A stretch of DNA of 64,000 bases from Bacteroidales bacterium (GCA_017962925.1 JAGCUK010000002.1:1-64000), one strand, 5' to 3'; shown: positions 33,755 through 42,992, counted from the stretch's first letter. Made by a program: numbers and translations. The notes: generated by a model from the letters alone, not told the origin.

Positions 33755-35749
33755 TTAATTTACATTTTCGGGAGCCTCCCACTCGGAGGTCATTTCGTAG
33801 GGCATCCTGAACACCTTTCCTTCGCGGTTGCAGAAGTACAGGTGCGAGGTGGTGAACTGGTCGGGATTGCCATCCGCCCAGAACGAGTAGAAACCGTCGG
33901 CTGCCCCTTGCGGACGACGCATATAGGTATTGTTCAAGGCACTGTCGTGAGTAAGGTCGGCATCCAGGGACCAAGTTTTGCCGTGGTCCGTGGAAACCCA
34001 TCTCTGCACTTCTCCCCCGGCACCCCAGTACTGCGGGCCTGCCTTGGTGGGGGCGATTACGGTCCATCTCCCGCCGTCGGTCCAGAGGCTTCCGCTATCG
34101 TAGCAGTGAGTGGATTCCGTGATCTTGGTCTGTATCCATTGACTGCCGTCCCAGGCGAGAGTGAGCCACTCGCGTGCTCCTCCCTCGGGGCCGGTCAGAT
34201 GATTGTCTGAAATAAGGTAGAGTATTATGGGATTACCTTCGGAGTCGAAGTTGACATCCTTTATGTAGCAATTCTTCCCGAGACTCTGGTAGTCGCGCAC
34301 CAGCGCGTTATTCTTCAGGGTGGTGACGGGCACCTCGACGGGCTGACCGTCGACCGTCGTCCAGGTTTCACCCCAGTCGGTGCTCTGGACGAAATAGATA
34401 TTTGTACGGGTATCCACCGCTCCGTTTATATGTCTGTTGAATGCGGTGCAGAGTTTGGTCCCGTACATATTGGAGATTTGATAGTGGCCGGATTTGGTCT
34501 CGGATCCGTCCTTGATGGAGGCCAGTTGCTGATAGGAGGTCCAGTTGACCCCGTCCTTGCTGGTCTGCCAGAATAACTGGCGCACCCCGTCGTAACGTGT
34601 GAAGAAGAGGAAGAATCCCTTCTGCTTGTCATAGAAGACCTGGGGGTAGGCCATGTAACTTTCGTTTATGTATTCGAATGCAGTGATATCGTAGGGATTG
34701 ACGCTGCGGTAGCGCCTGCCCATACGTTTCGTGCTCCGCCCGGCGACGAACACCCAGACATAACCGTCCTTATCTATCTGCACCGTGGGGTCGTCGTGAG
34801 GGTCGGAAACCCCGTCCACGCCCTTGTCCATCACGACGCGGGGTTTCTGGAGCAGGCCGGTACGGTGATCGTAGCAGCCTATCATGCACTGGAGATATTT
34901 CTTGTCGGCGGAAGGAGTGCCTCCGTAGACGAAGAAGGTCTTGTCGACATCGGGGGCATAGACAGCCATCGGGATATGCTTCATCGTGTAGGTCCCGAGG
35001 CCGCCGGAGTACTTGTCGCCGTATTCAGTGTTGAACTGCCCGAGGGTAAACCATATCCCCCGGTATCCGTTCACGGTCGCGCAGATCTGATCCGGAGTAG
35101 GCTCCACCGGGCCATTGGGCGAAACCGCGGTCCATGCGGTGTAGAAACGATCCCCGCTCCGAGGCTCAGGCACGTGTACGGTGCGGTAACGCACTTCTCC
35201 GGAGATGTTGCTGAAGTGGACGGACTTATCCTCGGCATCCGCGGGGAGAGAATATTCACGTGCGACTCCTCCGGTATCCGAGAAACTGAACTCCTCGGCT
35301 ACGGTGCTGCCCGTGACCACATTGGACAGGGTGGCATCGAAGACGCCGGCATGCAGGCGCGTGCTCTCCATCTTCCAATCCCGCAACCCCGATTCATAGT
35401 TGCTTCCGTACACGAAGGTAGACAGTTCCGGCCCTGGCACGATGCCCGAGGTTGTCTGGTAAGATACCTTCAGGCGGATTTCCCCTTCAGGGATGGATGC
35501 GAAAGAAACTTCGCCGCTTTCCCAGGGGATGGTGGCGGTGTAGGTTTTTCCGGCAGAGGTGACAAGGCTGACGCTTTCGGCTTCAGACGGGAGACCGCTC
35601 CATTTGAAAACGAAGCGCTCCCGTCCGCCGAAAACTTCGACATCCGCGTCAATCTTCCCGGCAGCCTCCTGCCCGCCTTGCTCCTTGGGGGAGCAGGCGA
35701 ACAGGAGAACCGTCAGGAGAATTAGCGTATGTGCCTTGCCCAGAGGCAT
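33755..35749 (-). CDS. BNR_4-type beta-propeller lipoprotein with extra N-terminal domain
   Basis: A 664-residue lipoprotein (Cys19 in VLLFAC). Residues about 25-215 form beta-rich extra domains; residues about 220-664 are a seven-bladed-type BNR_4 propeller with Asp-box-like segments (STDWGETWTTV, STDHGKTWS) and conserved DPHDDPTVQIDKDGYVWVF, SGHYQISNMYGTK and FNRHINGAVDTRTN. Related propellers include ulvan lyases and rhamnosidases or lyases acting on rhamnose-glucuronate linkages, so a lyase or rhamnosidase on an acidic rhamnose glycan is plausible but not proven. Its propeller is very similar to the 37472-38899 protein. The ATG directly follows the BACON gene stop. Confidence 0.75.
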   Translation of the reverse strand: MPLGKAHTLILLTVLLFACSPKEQGGQEAAGKIDADVEVFGGRERFVFKWSGLPSEAESVSLVTSAGKTYTATIPWESGEVSFASIPEGEIRLKVSYQTTSGIVPGPELSTFVYGSNYESGLRDWKMESTRLHAGVFDATLSNVVTGSTVAEEFSFSDTGGVAREYSLPADAEDKSVHFSNISGEVRYRTVHVPEPRSGDRFYTAWTAVSPNGPVEPTPDQICATVNGYRGIWFTLGQFNTEYGDKYSGGLGTYTMKHIPMAVYAPDVDKTFFVYGGTPSADKKYLQCMIGCYDHRTGLLQKPRVVMDKGVDGVSDPHDDPTVQIDKDGYVWVFVAGRSTKRMGRRYRSVNPYDITAFEYINESYMAYPQVFYDKQKGFFLFFTRYDGVRQLFWQTSKDGVNWTSYQQLASIKDGSETKSGHYQISNMYGTKLCTAFNRHINGAVDTRTNIYFVQSTDWGETWTTVDGQPVEVPVTTLKNNALVRDYQSLGKNCYIKDVNFDSEGNPIILYLISDNHLTGPEGGAREWLTLAWDGSQWIQTKITESTHCYDSGSLWTDGGRWTVIAPTKAGPQYWGAGGEVQRWVSTDHGKTWSLDADLTHDSALNNTYMRRPQGAADGFYSFWADGNPDQFTTSHLYFCNREGKVFRMPYEMTSEWEAPENVN

Positions 35750-37447
35750 TTACTTAACGTAGATGGTAGGTCCGTGGCCGTCCTTGATGCTCCTGCCTTC
35801 CACGCTCCAGCCGACAAAGCGGGTAGTGGAGTCGTCGGTGGGAGATGTCCTTGCGGAACCGGTAATCTGGATGGAAGGATCCACTACGCGGAGCCGTACC
35901 AGCAGTTCGCCGGCAGGGATATCCGCGGTGACGGCGTAGGTGCAGTCGTAGTGCGAATTGGTGCGCTGAGGAGTAAGCAGGATGACGTTGGATTCTGCAT
36001 CGGGTGCAAGAGTTCCGTTGGATTTCTCGCTCACGCCGTTGATGCTGTTGTTGGCCTGATAGGTGTGGAACAGTTTCCACTCACCTCCGATCTTCACTTC
36101 TGCTGCCCAGAACTTGGGACATGCGTTGGTGCCGAGGAAGGAGAAGTCGAAGCAGATGGTCTTACCGGCGCTGATCTTTTCGGCGGGCACGTGGAAGACC
36201 ACGGCATCGTTGATCCACAACTTGCGGTATCCGATGTCGCCGCCCTTGTCGCCGAACGAACCGGAGGATCCTGCCGCCACGAAGATGAACTTACCCTTGG
36301 AAATGGCGGAATAGTCGTCGGGAGTCTCCTTTCCATCCACGAATTCGGCATAGGCACCCTTGTCTTCCTCGTTCATGGGCTTGAGTATGCCGGTGCCGTG
36401 CTTGGCGGCAGAGGCAACATATCCGGTTGCACCTTCTGCGGGGCCGGGGAATTCAGGGTTGTTGGTCATGTTCCAGGACTGGTCGTCCGCGCACCAGATT
36501 ACGGGAGTGGTTGCGAGGTCGTAGCCTGCTCCGGCAACGACGCCGCTCTCCTGGCTGATGGCAATGGTCTTTATGAGAGATCCTGCTGTGATGGTGACGG
36601 TGGCGGTGCGGGCTGCCTTTTCATTGGCGGCGGCGGTGACGGTCAACGTCGCATTGCCCTTGCCGGAAGCGGCAGACAGGGTTGCCCAGGTCTCGGAAGA
36701 GACGGCGGTCCAATCGGTGTTGGAGGTGATGGTGACTGTCTTGGCCTCGCCGCCCTTGGCGAATTCAAGGCTCTCGGGAGACACCTCCAGAGACGGCACG
36801 AAAGCAGCCTGCTTGACGGTAACCAGGAAAGGTTCCTCACCACCATAGGCAAAGGAGATGATGCCTGAGCGCTCCGCACCTGTGTTGTTAACCTCGGTGG
36901 GTGTGACGGTGATGGTGGCGGCGCGGTTCTTTTCACCCTCAACGGGAGATACCGTTGCCCAGTCCAGGTTGCGCTTGGTGGCAGTCCAGTTCTTGTTGGA
37001 CGATACCTGGAAGGTCTTTGCGGCGTTATCTTCTCCACTGAAGGAGAGGGTCTTGTTCTCGATTCCGTTTACTTTGAATTCGGGAATAACCACGAGGGCG
37101 CCCTGGGTTACGGTAACCGTCTTGGTAGTGGAGCCTGCAGTGATAGTGAATGTGCCGGTCCTTTCCTCTTCAAGCGGATTGTTATCGGCAACGAGGGCGA
37201 CGATCTGCGCCCCGTCCTTGGCGGTACCCTTCATGGGGGAAATAGTCAGCCAGTCGAGATTGGTCTTGGCAATCGACCAGTCCACGTTGGTTTCAATGGT
37301 GAAAGTGACGTCTGCCTCGGGGACGGCTGCGATGTGCACAGTCTCCGCAACGGCAATCTTCACTGATTCCTTAATTTCCTCAGGTTTTTCCTGACAGGAA
37401 ATCGCGATGGCTGCAAGCAGCGGAATCGCCAGCAAAAACTTTTTCAT
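35750..37447 (-). CDS. Multi-BACON-domain surface lipoprotein
   Basis: A 565-residue lipoprotein (Cys18 in IAISC) with three BACON domains in tandem (roughly 30-117, 120-215 and 218-303). Each shows the pattern of a Trp-containing strand (VDWSIAKTNLDWLTISP, KNWTATKRNLDWATVSP, TDWTAVSSETWATLSA) and a closing VTVTQ-type strand. BACON domains are spacer or carbohydrate/mucin-associated modules in Bacteroidota. The remaining 250 residues form an unassigned domain that may bind ligand. It sits between the two BNR_4 genes. No catalytic motif is seen. Confidence 0.82.
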   Translation of the reverse strand: MKKFLLAIPLLAAIAISCQEKPEEIKESVKIAVAETVHIAAVPEADVTFTIETNVDWSIAKTNLDWLTISPMKGTAKDGAQIVALVADNNPLEEERTGTFTITAGSTTKTVTVTQGALVVIPEFKVNGIENKTLSFSGEDNAAKTFQVSSNKNWTATKRNLDWATVSPVEGEKNRAATITVTPTEVNNTGAERSGIISFAYGGEEPFLVTVKQAAFVPSLEVSPESLEFAKGGEAKTVTITSNTDWTAVSSETWATLSAASGKGNATLTVTAAANEKAARTATVTITAGSLIKTIAISQESGVVAGAGYDLATTPVIWCADDQSWNMTNNPEFPGPAEGATGYVASAAKHGTGILKPMNEEDKGAYAEFVDGKETPDDYSAISKGKFIFVAAGSSGSFGDKGGDIGYRKLWINDAVVFHVPAEKISAGKTICFDFSFLGTNACPKFWAAEVKIGGEWKLFHTYQANNSINGVSEKSNGTLAPDAESNVILLTPQRTNSHYDCTYAVTADIPAGELLVRLRVVDPSIQITGSARTSPTDDSTTRFVGWSVEGRSIKDGHGPTIYVK

Positions 37448-37471
37448 GACTTTATGATTATTAATAATTGG

Positions 37472-38899
37472 TTATCTGATTCTTTCGGGTTCGGCCCATT
37501 CTTCCGTCATCTCGGCCGGCATGCGGAACACTTTGCCATCCTTGGTGCAGAAGTAGAGGCGGGAAGGTGAGGGTTCGTCGGGATTGCCATCCGCCCAGAA
37601 GGCGTAGAACCCGGGGTTGGCATTCTGCGGACGACGGACGTAGCCGTGGTTATAGGTGCTGCCGGAGGTGAGGTTGTAGTCTCTCTTCCAGGTCTTGCCC
37701 TTATCCTTGCTCTTCCAGCGCACAATCTCTCCACCGGTTCCCCAGTGCTGCGGGCCCGGATCGGAGGGGATGATGACCGTCCATTCCTTACCATCCGTCC
37801 AGAGGCTGCCGCTATCGTAATCGTGGGTGGAGGTGGTAAACCGCGATTCCACCCATTCCTTGCCGGTCCAATGCAGGGTGTGCCACTGGCGTATGCCTCC
37901 TTCGGGGCCTGCTATGTGGTTATCTGCCGTAAGGTAGAGGATGACTGGGTTGCCGTCGGAGTCGAAGTTGACATCCTTGATATAGCAGTTGCGTCCCTGG
38001 CTCTGGTAGTCGCGCACGAGCGCGTCGTTATAGCGCTGGGTGATGGGGAGATCCACCGGCTTGCCGTCCACAGTGGTCCATGTCTTGCCCCAATCCTCCG
38101 ACTGCACGAAATAAATGTTGGTGCGGGTGTCGACGTTGCCGTTGATGTGACGGTTGAAGGCGGTGCAGAGCTTGGTGCCGTACATGTTCGAGATCTGGTA
38201 GTGCCCGGACTTCTTCTCGCTGCCTTCTTTTATCGACGCCAGCTGCCTGTACTCACTCCATTTCTTGCCATCCTTGCTGGTCTGGAAGAAAAGCTGGCGC
38301 ACTCCGTCGTAGCGGGTGAAGAAAAGGAAGAATCCCTTCTCCTTGTCGTAGAACACTTGAGGATAGGCCATGAAGCTGGCGTTGACATACTTGAAGGAGG
38401 TGATGTCGTAGGGCTTGGTGCTCTTCAGGCGCAACCCCTCGCGCTTGGTGCTTCTGCCGGCGACGAATATCCATACGTATCCATCCTTATCTATCTGGAT
38501 CGTGGGATCGTCGTGGGGGTCCAGCACTCCGTCCTGCCCCTTGTCGTAGGCAACTCTGGGCTTCTGGAGCTTGCCGGTGGCGTGATCGTAGCATCCTACC
38601 ATGCACTGAAGATAGAACTCCCCGTCCCTGGGCGTGCCCCCATAGACGAAGAAAGTCTTGTTCACTTCCGGGGCGTACACAGCCATGGGGATGTGTTTCA
38701 TCGTGTATGTGCCGAGGCCTCCGGAATACTTGTCACCGTACTCGTGGCCCTGCCTGATTGTGTACCATATGCCCCTGTAGCCGTCCACAGTCGCATTCTC
38801 GTGGGGAAGGGACTTGGGATAGGGCTTCTTTTCCGCCTTTGGGGCGGGAGAACCGGCCTGGAGAATCAGGAGTATGCACAACGCTATGGGGAGTTTCAT
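37472..38899 (-). CDS. BNR_4-type beta-propeller protein, single domain
   Basis: A 475-residue exported protein, first gene of the large leftward operon. A short signal peptide ends around LILQAGSPA, without a lipobox Cys, so it is probably a soluble periplasmic or secreted protein. The propeller is collinear with the C-terminal part of the 33755-35749 protein and shares DPHDDPTIQIDKDGYVWIF, SGHYQISNMYGTK and FNRHINGNVDTRTN almost exactly. The two therefore descend from a duplication and may cut the same linkage in two compartments. Activity is unassigned; see the 664-residue paralogue for families considered. Confidence 0.75.
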   Translation of the reverse strand: MKLPIALCILLILQAGSPAPKAEKKPYPKSLPHENATVDGYRGIWYTIRQGHEYGDKYSGGLGTYTMKHIPMAVYAPEVNKTFFVYGGTPRDGEFYLQCMVGCYDHATGKLQKPRVAYDKGQDGVLDPHDDPTIQIDKDGYVWIFVAGRSTKREGLRLKSTKPYDITSFKYVNASFMAYPQVFYDKEKGFFLFFTRYDGVRQLFFQTSKDGKKWSEYRQLASIKEGSEKKSGHYQISNMYGTKLCTAFNRHINGNVDTRTNIYFVQSEDWGKTWTTVDGKPVDLPITQRYNDALVRDYQSQGRNCYIKDVNFDSDGNPVILYLTADNHIAGPEGGIRQWHTLHWTGKEWVESRFTTSTHDYDSGSLWTDGKEWTVIIPSDPGPQHWGTGGEIVRWKSKDKGKTWKRDYNLTSGSTYNHGYVRRPQNANPGFYAFWADGNPDEPSPSRLYFCTKDGKVFRMPAEMTEEWAEPERIR

Positions 38900-38919
38900 C
38901 TTATATATAATTAGTCGAC

Positions 38920-38950
38920 CAAAAATAATAAAAAAAAAACATTATCTTTA
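38920..38950. promoter_or_regulatory. Divergent -7 boxes of the PUL and the metallophosphoesterase gene
   Basis: Minus strand TATTTTTG (38927 to 38920) lies 20 bases before the first PUL gene. Plus strand TATCTTTA (38943-38950) lies 21 bases before the metallophosphoesterase ATG. The stretch between is A-rich; no regulator gene (HTCS, SusR or sigma/anti-sigma) adjoins the PUL. Confidence 0.5.
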
Positions 38951-38971
38951 CTTGCTTTAAAGCTTTTTGCC

Positions 38972-40933
38972 ATGAAATGGATTGTCAGAATAATTTCCCT
39001 GTTAGTGGTTCTTATGTTTTCGCTGGCTTGCGGGCATCAAGAACAGGACAATAGTTTCGACGTTCGTCTTGAAATACCGGAAATCATTGAACTTGCGGCA
39101 GATCAGACCACGGTCAGATTTGCCGTTATCGATGGCAAAAAGCCTCTGGTGACGGACGCTATCGTGCTGTCGGGGCACACGGGCCAGTATATCTGCAGCA
39201 TTTCAGAATCCACCGCAGAAAGCGTCGTAATGGTTCTGCCGTCAGGCTTCCAGGCCGGCACATACAACATCTCCGTGCAAAGAGGTGCCAGCATGCTCAA
39301 ACTGGGCAGCGCCAGCTTCGCGATAGGTAAAATCGATGACGGGCTTGTTCCGGGAGAAGGTGTCACGGTGTATGGGAAGGTGACCTGCTCCGGGCAGGGC
39401 GTCAGCGGGGTGTCGGTATCCGATGGCTACGAGGTGGTTCAGACGGATTCCGACGGAGTATACCGCATTAAATCCCAGAAGGCCCACAAATACGTTTTCA
39501 TCTGCCTTCCTTCGGGCTATGCGGCACCACTGAACGGGGTACTCCCCGCCATCCATCAGCAGCTGGAGCTGCGAGTCTCTGCGCCTGAAAGAAAGGACTT
39601 TGAGCTTGTGAAAGTGGATGGTCAGGACAATTATTCGATGCTTTTGTTCGGCGATATCCACCTTGCCGACAGAACGGAAGACAGGAGCCAGTTCTCCAAG
39701 TTCACCGCCGATGTCAATAGCTACATTGCCTCACATTCCGGGGAGAAATTCTACGCAATGACGCTAGGAGATATGACCTGGGACCAGTTCTGGGTAGAGC
39801 ACAATTATTCGTTCAAGGAGTATATTGCCGATGCCAACGCGATGCGCGGTCTTGCCGTGTTCCACACCATTGGAAACCACGATCATAGTATGTACTATGC
39901 CGGGGATTTCGACACCGTGGTGGAATACAAGGCCAATCTGGCACCAACATACTATTCATTCAACATCGGCCAGGTGCATTATGTGGTGCTGGACGATATC
40001 GAGTGCCAGAATAGCGGGGCTGGCACTTCCGACAGCCGGGACTATGCCAGCAACATAGTGAATGAGCAGCTCGAGTGGCTGGCCAAAGATCTCGCTTTCG
40101 TGCCAAAGGACAAGATTCTGGTTTTGACGATGCACTCCGCCGTCTACAACAATCCCGGAGCGGCCAGGGGCGGTTCATCCTACAATATCAAGGCGCTTGC
40201 CGCATCGACGCTGGAGAACCTTGTCAAGGGTTATCCCGAGGTTCACATCTTCAGTGCACACTCGCACAAGATGTACAATGTGGACAACCTCTCCACCGAC
40301 AAGATTTACGAGCACAATGCAGGCGCAGTCTGCGCGACCTGGTGGTGGACCGGTCACCTGACTCCGGGCGTCCATCTCTGCCAGGACGGCACTCCGGGAG
40401 GATATACGGTGCTGAAAGTCAATGGGAAAAACATAAGCTGGCAATACAAAGCTATCGGCTTCCCGCTGGATTACCAGTTCCGCTCTTACGACCGTAACCA
40501 GATAGCCCTCACGGCCGAAACCTGGATTCCCAAGGCCAATCAGGCGCACATCGATATACTCAACGAGTACAACACCCAGTGGGTGACCACCAGTACGGAC
40601 AATTTCGTGTTCATGAATATCTGGAATTACGATCCGTCCTGGACAATCCAGGTAACAGAGAAGGAAACCGGCAGCATTCTGCCCGTAACCCGCCTTGGCA
40701 TTACGCGGGATCCTCTCCACATCATCTCGTACATGGTGCCCAGGCTGAACGGCAACAACGGAACTACATTCGAGACCTGCTACACATACCACATGTTCAG
40801 GGTGAAGGCCACATCGCCCACCACCACCCTTGAAATCAAGGTCACCGACCGCTTCGGCAATGTTTCCACGGAGACGATGACCCGTCCGAAAGAATTCACG
40901 ACCGACATCTACAAGAGCGACGCTCTGATCTGA
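38972..40933 (+). CDS. Calcineurin-like metallophosphoesterase lipoprotein (MetallophosN/C type)
   Basis: A 653-residue lipoprotein (Cys20 in VLMFSLAC). Residues about 125-210 are the MetallophosN beta domain, about 220-470 the two-metal phosphoesterase core with FGDIH (Asp228, His230), LGDMTWD, GNHDH (301-305), MHSAVY and AHSHKMYN, and the rest is the MetallophosC domain. All metal-binding motifs are intact, so a phosphomono- or diesterase in the periplasm or on the surface is likely. The first 120 residues are an additional Ig-like/IPT-like part. A sugar kinase gene follows after 10 bases. Confidence 0.88.
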   Translation: MKWIVRIISLLVVLMFSLACGHQEQDNSFDVRLEIPEIIELAADQTTVRFAVIDGKKPLVTDAIVLSGHTGQYICSISESTAESVVMVLPSGFQAGTYNISVQRGASMLKLGSASFAIGKIDDGLVPGEGVTVYGKVTCSGQGVSGVSVSDGYEVVQTDSDGVYRIKSQKAHKYVFICLPSGYAAPLNGVLPAIHQQLELRVSAPERKDFELVKVDGQDNYSMLLFGDIHLADRTEDRSQFSKFTADVNSYIASHSGEKFYAMTLGDMTWDQFWVEHNYSFKEYIADANAMRGLAVFHTIGNHDHSMYYAGDFDTVVEYKANLAPTYYSFNIGQVHYVVLDDIECQNSGAGTSDSRDYASNIVNEQLEWLAKDLAFVPKDKILVLTMHSAVYNNPGAARGGSSYNIKALAASTLENLVKGYPEVHIFSAHSHKMYNVDNLSTDKIYEHNAGAVCATWWWTGHLTPGVHLCQDGTPGGYTVLKVNGKNISWQYKAIGFPLDYQFRSYDRNQIALTAETWIPKANQAHIDILNEYNTQWVTTSTDNFVFMNIWNYDPSWTIQVTEKETGSILPVTRLGITRDPLHIISYMVPRLNGNNGTTFETCYTYHMFRVKATSPTTTLEIKVTDRFGNVSTETMTRPKEFTTDIYKSDALI

Positions 40934-40943
40934 CCATAGCACT

Positions 40944-41879
40944 ATGAAAAGAATGGTTTCAGGCATAGGCGAAACGGTGCTGGACATCGTTTTCCGCGAA
41001 GGGCAGCCTCAGGCGGCAGTCCCGGGAGGATCCGTTTTCAATTCTATGGTTTCCCTGGGCAGGACCCTGGGGCGTACCAATCCGGATGTGCAGTTGGTAA
41101 TGCACTCCCAGACTGGGGATGATGCCGTGGCGGATATCATGACCTCCTTTATGCGGAAGAACGGCCTGAGCACGGATGGAATCCAGCGTGTGAAGGGCCA
41201 GAGCGCCGTTTCGATGGCGATGCTGGATGCGAACAACAACGCTCAGTATGAGTTTTTTCGGGACAAGACTCTGCCTCCCTTCGAGCTGCCGGACACCAAG
41301 TTTGCGGCGGATGATATAATGCTGTTCGGTTCCGTGTTTGCGGTGAACCCGGGGACGGCACCCCAGACCAGAGCGCTTGCCCGCAGGGCTCAGGAGGCCG
41401 GTGGCATCGTTTACTACGACATCAACTTCCGCAAGAATCATCCGGCGGATCCCGCCAGTATAGAAGAAAACATCGCCCTATGCGATATCGTGCGCGGGTC
41501 TTCGGAGGATATCGAGGGACTTTACGGCACTTCCGATGCCGCGAAGGTATATAAAGAACGCATCGCACCGCTCTGCCGCAACTTCATCTGCACCCGCGGT
41601 GGCGAGGATGCGGAATTCTTCTCCCCCGGGGTCCATACCACTTGCCCGGTGCCTCATGTGGAGAAGATCGTTTCTACCATCGGCGCAGGGGACAACTTCA
41701 ACGCCGGAACTCTGTATGCTATTGTGCATCACGGCTATACCAAGGCCAGGCTGGCGGCGCTTTCTGAGGATGACTGGCAGTTATTCGCGCGGTATGCGAT
41801 GGCCTTCTCCGCAAATGTCTGCGGAAGCCTTTTCAATTATGTAGATGAGTCTTTACCGCTTAGCGAGCTAACGAAATAG
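40944..41879 (+). CDS. PfkB-family sugar kinase (fructokinase-like)
   Basis: A 311-residue PfkB kinase. N-terminal GIGETVLDI and PGGSVFNSMVSLGRTLG bind sugar, and STIGAGDNFNAGTLYA contains the catalytic Asp and the anion hole. The size and GETVLD start fit fructokinase-like kinases, but the substrate cannot be fixed. It lies 10 bases after the metallophosphoesterase gene. Its 3' end overlaps the convergent small membrane protein gene by 20 bases. Confidence 0.87.
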   Translation: MKRMVSGIGETVLDIVFREGQPQAAVPGGSVFNSMVSLGRTLGRTNPDVQLVMHSQTGDDAVADIMTSFMRKNGLSTDGIQRVKGQSAVSMAMLDANNNAQYEFFRDKTLPPFELPDTKFAADDIMLFGSVFAVNPGTAPQTRALARRAQEAGGIVYYDINFRKNHPADPASIEENIALCDIVRGSSEDIEGLYGTSDAAKVYKERIAPLCRNFICTRGGEDAEFFSPGVHTTCPVPHVEKIVSTIGAGDNFNAGTLYAIVHHGYTKARLAALSEDDWQLFARYAMAFSANVCGSLFNYVDESLPLSELTK

Positions 41880-42336
41880 CTCCGAAGACGCCAAGGGACG
41901 CGGTGAGCATGATTACTCCGGCAAGGAGAACGCCGAGGAGTACGTAAAGCACGCTCTTTTTGAAATCCATGTTCAAAATGCTGGCAGCCAGGGTGCCGGT
42001 CCATGCGCCTGTGCCGGGCAGGGGAATTCCTACGAAGAGCAGCAGGGCAATATAGAGGCCGCGGCCGGCCTTGGCTTCGAGTTTGCGTCCGCCTTTTTCT
42101 CCTTTCTCCAGGCACCAGGTAAAGAATCCTCCGATATACTTCTTATCCTTCCCCCACACCAGTATCTTCCGGGCAAAGAGGAAAATGAACGGCACCGGCA
42201 GCATATTTCCTATCACCGCCACCAGGCACGATTGCCATATCGGCAGCCCGAACCCCACCGCATAGGGAATGGCCCCGCGGAGTTCTATCAGCGGCACCAT
42301 CGAAATCAGGAAAACTATCAGATATTTCTTGAACAT
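41860..42336 (-). CDS. Small multidrug-export-type membrane protein (COG2426)
   Basis: A 158-residue inner-membrane protein of the Sm_multidrug_ex family with about four transmembrane segments. MVPLIELRGAIPYAVGFGLP and GIPLPGTGAWTGTLAASIL are the family's hallmark segments. The family name rests on early annotation and its transport role is not well established. It is a single gene convergent with the sugar kinase. Confidence 0.87.
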   Translation of the reverse strand: MFKKYLIVFLISMVPLIELRGAIPYAVGFGLPIWQSCLVAVIGNMLPVPFIFLFARKILVWGKDKKYIGGFFTWCLEKGEKGGRKLEAKAGRGLYIALLLFVGIPLPGTGAWTGTLAASILNMDFKKSVLYVLLGVLLAGVIMLTASLGVFGAISLAR

Positions 42337-42355
42337 CTCTGCAAAGGTAGTGAAT

Positions 42356-42772
42356 TTATCGCCAAATCAAATCGACAGACTTAAGGTCTTCTGCAAAGGC
42401 CCTAAGGTTTTTACGAAAACGCTCTACTGTATTTTTTCGTGGTTTAGACGTGCCGTTTATATAATGGCTCAACTGGCGCTGATTGATACCGGATATGCGC
42501 TCAAGGCTTGCCAAACTTAGGGCATAGGCGTAATACTCCAAAAAGGACGGGATATCATAATGGTAGCAGAAAACCAATTCTTCGTATTCATGACCTTCAA
42601 GGCTCATTATCTCCTTCATCTCCTCATAGCTTTCAAGAAAATCCGCTTTAGCCTCTTCCACAGTCCTTCCTGTACCATTTAAACCAAAAGGAACTTCCGG
42701 GGCCTCCATGACTACCGAATATACATATTCGCCTTTGTTCACCCGTCCTATTACAACGTTAACATGTTTCAT
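42356..42772 (-). CDS. hicB: HicB-family antitoxin
   Basis: A 138-residue antitoxin. The N-terminal HicB fold (about 1-75) includes VYSVVMEAPEVPFGLNGTGRTVEEAKADFLES, and the C-terminal helix-turn-helix (about 92-130) includes SLERISGINQRQLSHYINGTSKP, which would bind the operator. The second gene of hicAB: its ATG overlaps the hicA stop in ATGA. It neutralises HicA by direct binding and should repress the operon. Confidence 0.9.
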   Translation of the reverse strand: MKHVNVVIGRVNKGEYVYSVVMEAPEVPFGLNGTGRTVEEAKADFLESYEEMKEIMSLEGHEYEELVFCYHYDIPSFLEYYAYALSLASLERISGINQRQLSHYINGTSKPRKNTVERFRKNLRAFAEDLKSVDLIWR

Positions 42773-42957
42773 ATCTTAATTCCAGACTGTTTTACAATAT
42801 CTCTTAACGTTCCTGTATATACTTCATCAGCATTATGTCTGGCAACAGGAAAATGCCTTCTCGTTTTACTGCTGTACCATATCTCATGATTGGCCCCTTG
42901 TCTTACAACTGTGCAGCCGCTCTGCCTTAGTATTTTTCGCAGTTCACTATATTTCAT
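42769..42957 (-). CDS. hicA: HicA-family mRNA interferase toxin
   Basis: A 62-residue double-stranded-RNA-binding-like toxin of normal HicA size. The start MKYSELRKILRQSGC fits the family and GANHEIWYSS holds the catalytic His (His24, usually in a GSHH context). ARHNADEVYTGTLRDIVKQSGI is the typical C-terminal part. The frame stays open to 43176 but the extra part is low-complexity and overlaps comM, so the ATG at 42957 is chosen. The gene precedes hicB with a four-base overlap. Confidence 0.9.
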   Translation of the reverse strand: MKYSELRKILRQSGCTVVRQGANHEIWYSSKTRRHFPVARHNADEVYTGTLRDIVKQSGIKI

Positions 42958-42959
42958 CG

Positions 42960-42991
42960 CAAAAGTATTAAATTTAATACTAATTTCCAAA
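42960..42991 (-). promoter_or_regulatory. hicAB promoter with overlapping palindromic operator
   Basis: On the minus strand TTTG (42991 to 42988), 20 nt, and TACTTTTG (42967 to 42960) form a good promoter. The perfect 18-bp palindrome AGTATTAAATTTAATACT (42964-42981) covers most of the spacer and half the -7 box, ideal for HicB autorepression. The -7 box ends two bases before the hicA ATG. Confidence 0.75.
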
Positions 42992-42992
42992 T

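Noticed and set aside
22126..38899. Insertion sequence or transposon carrying the PUL
   Set aside because: No transposase, terminal inverted repeats or target duplications were seen at the ends.
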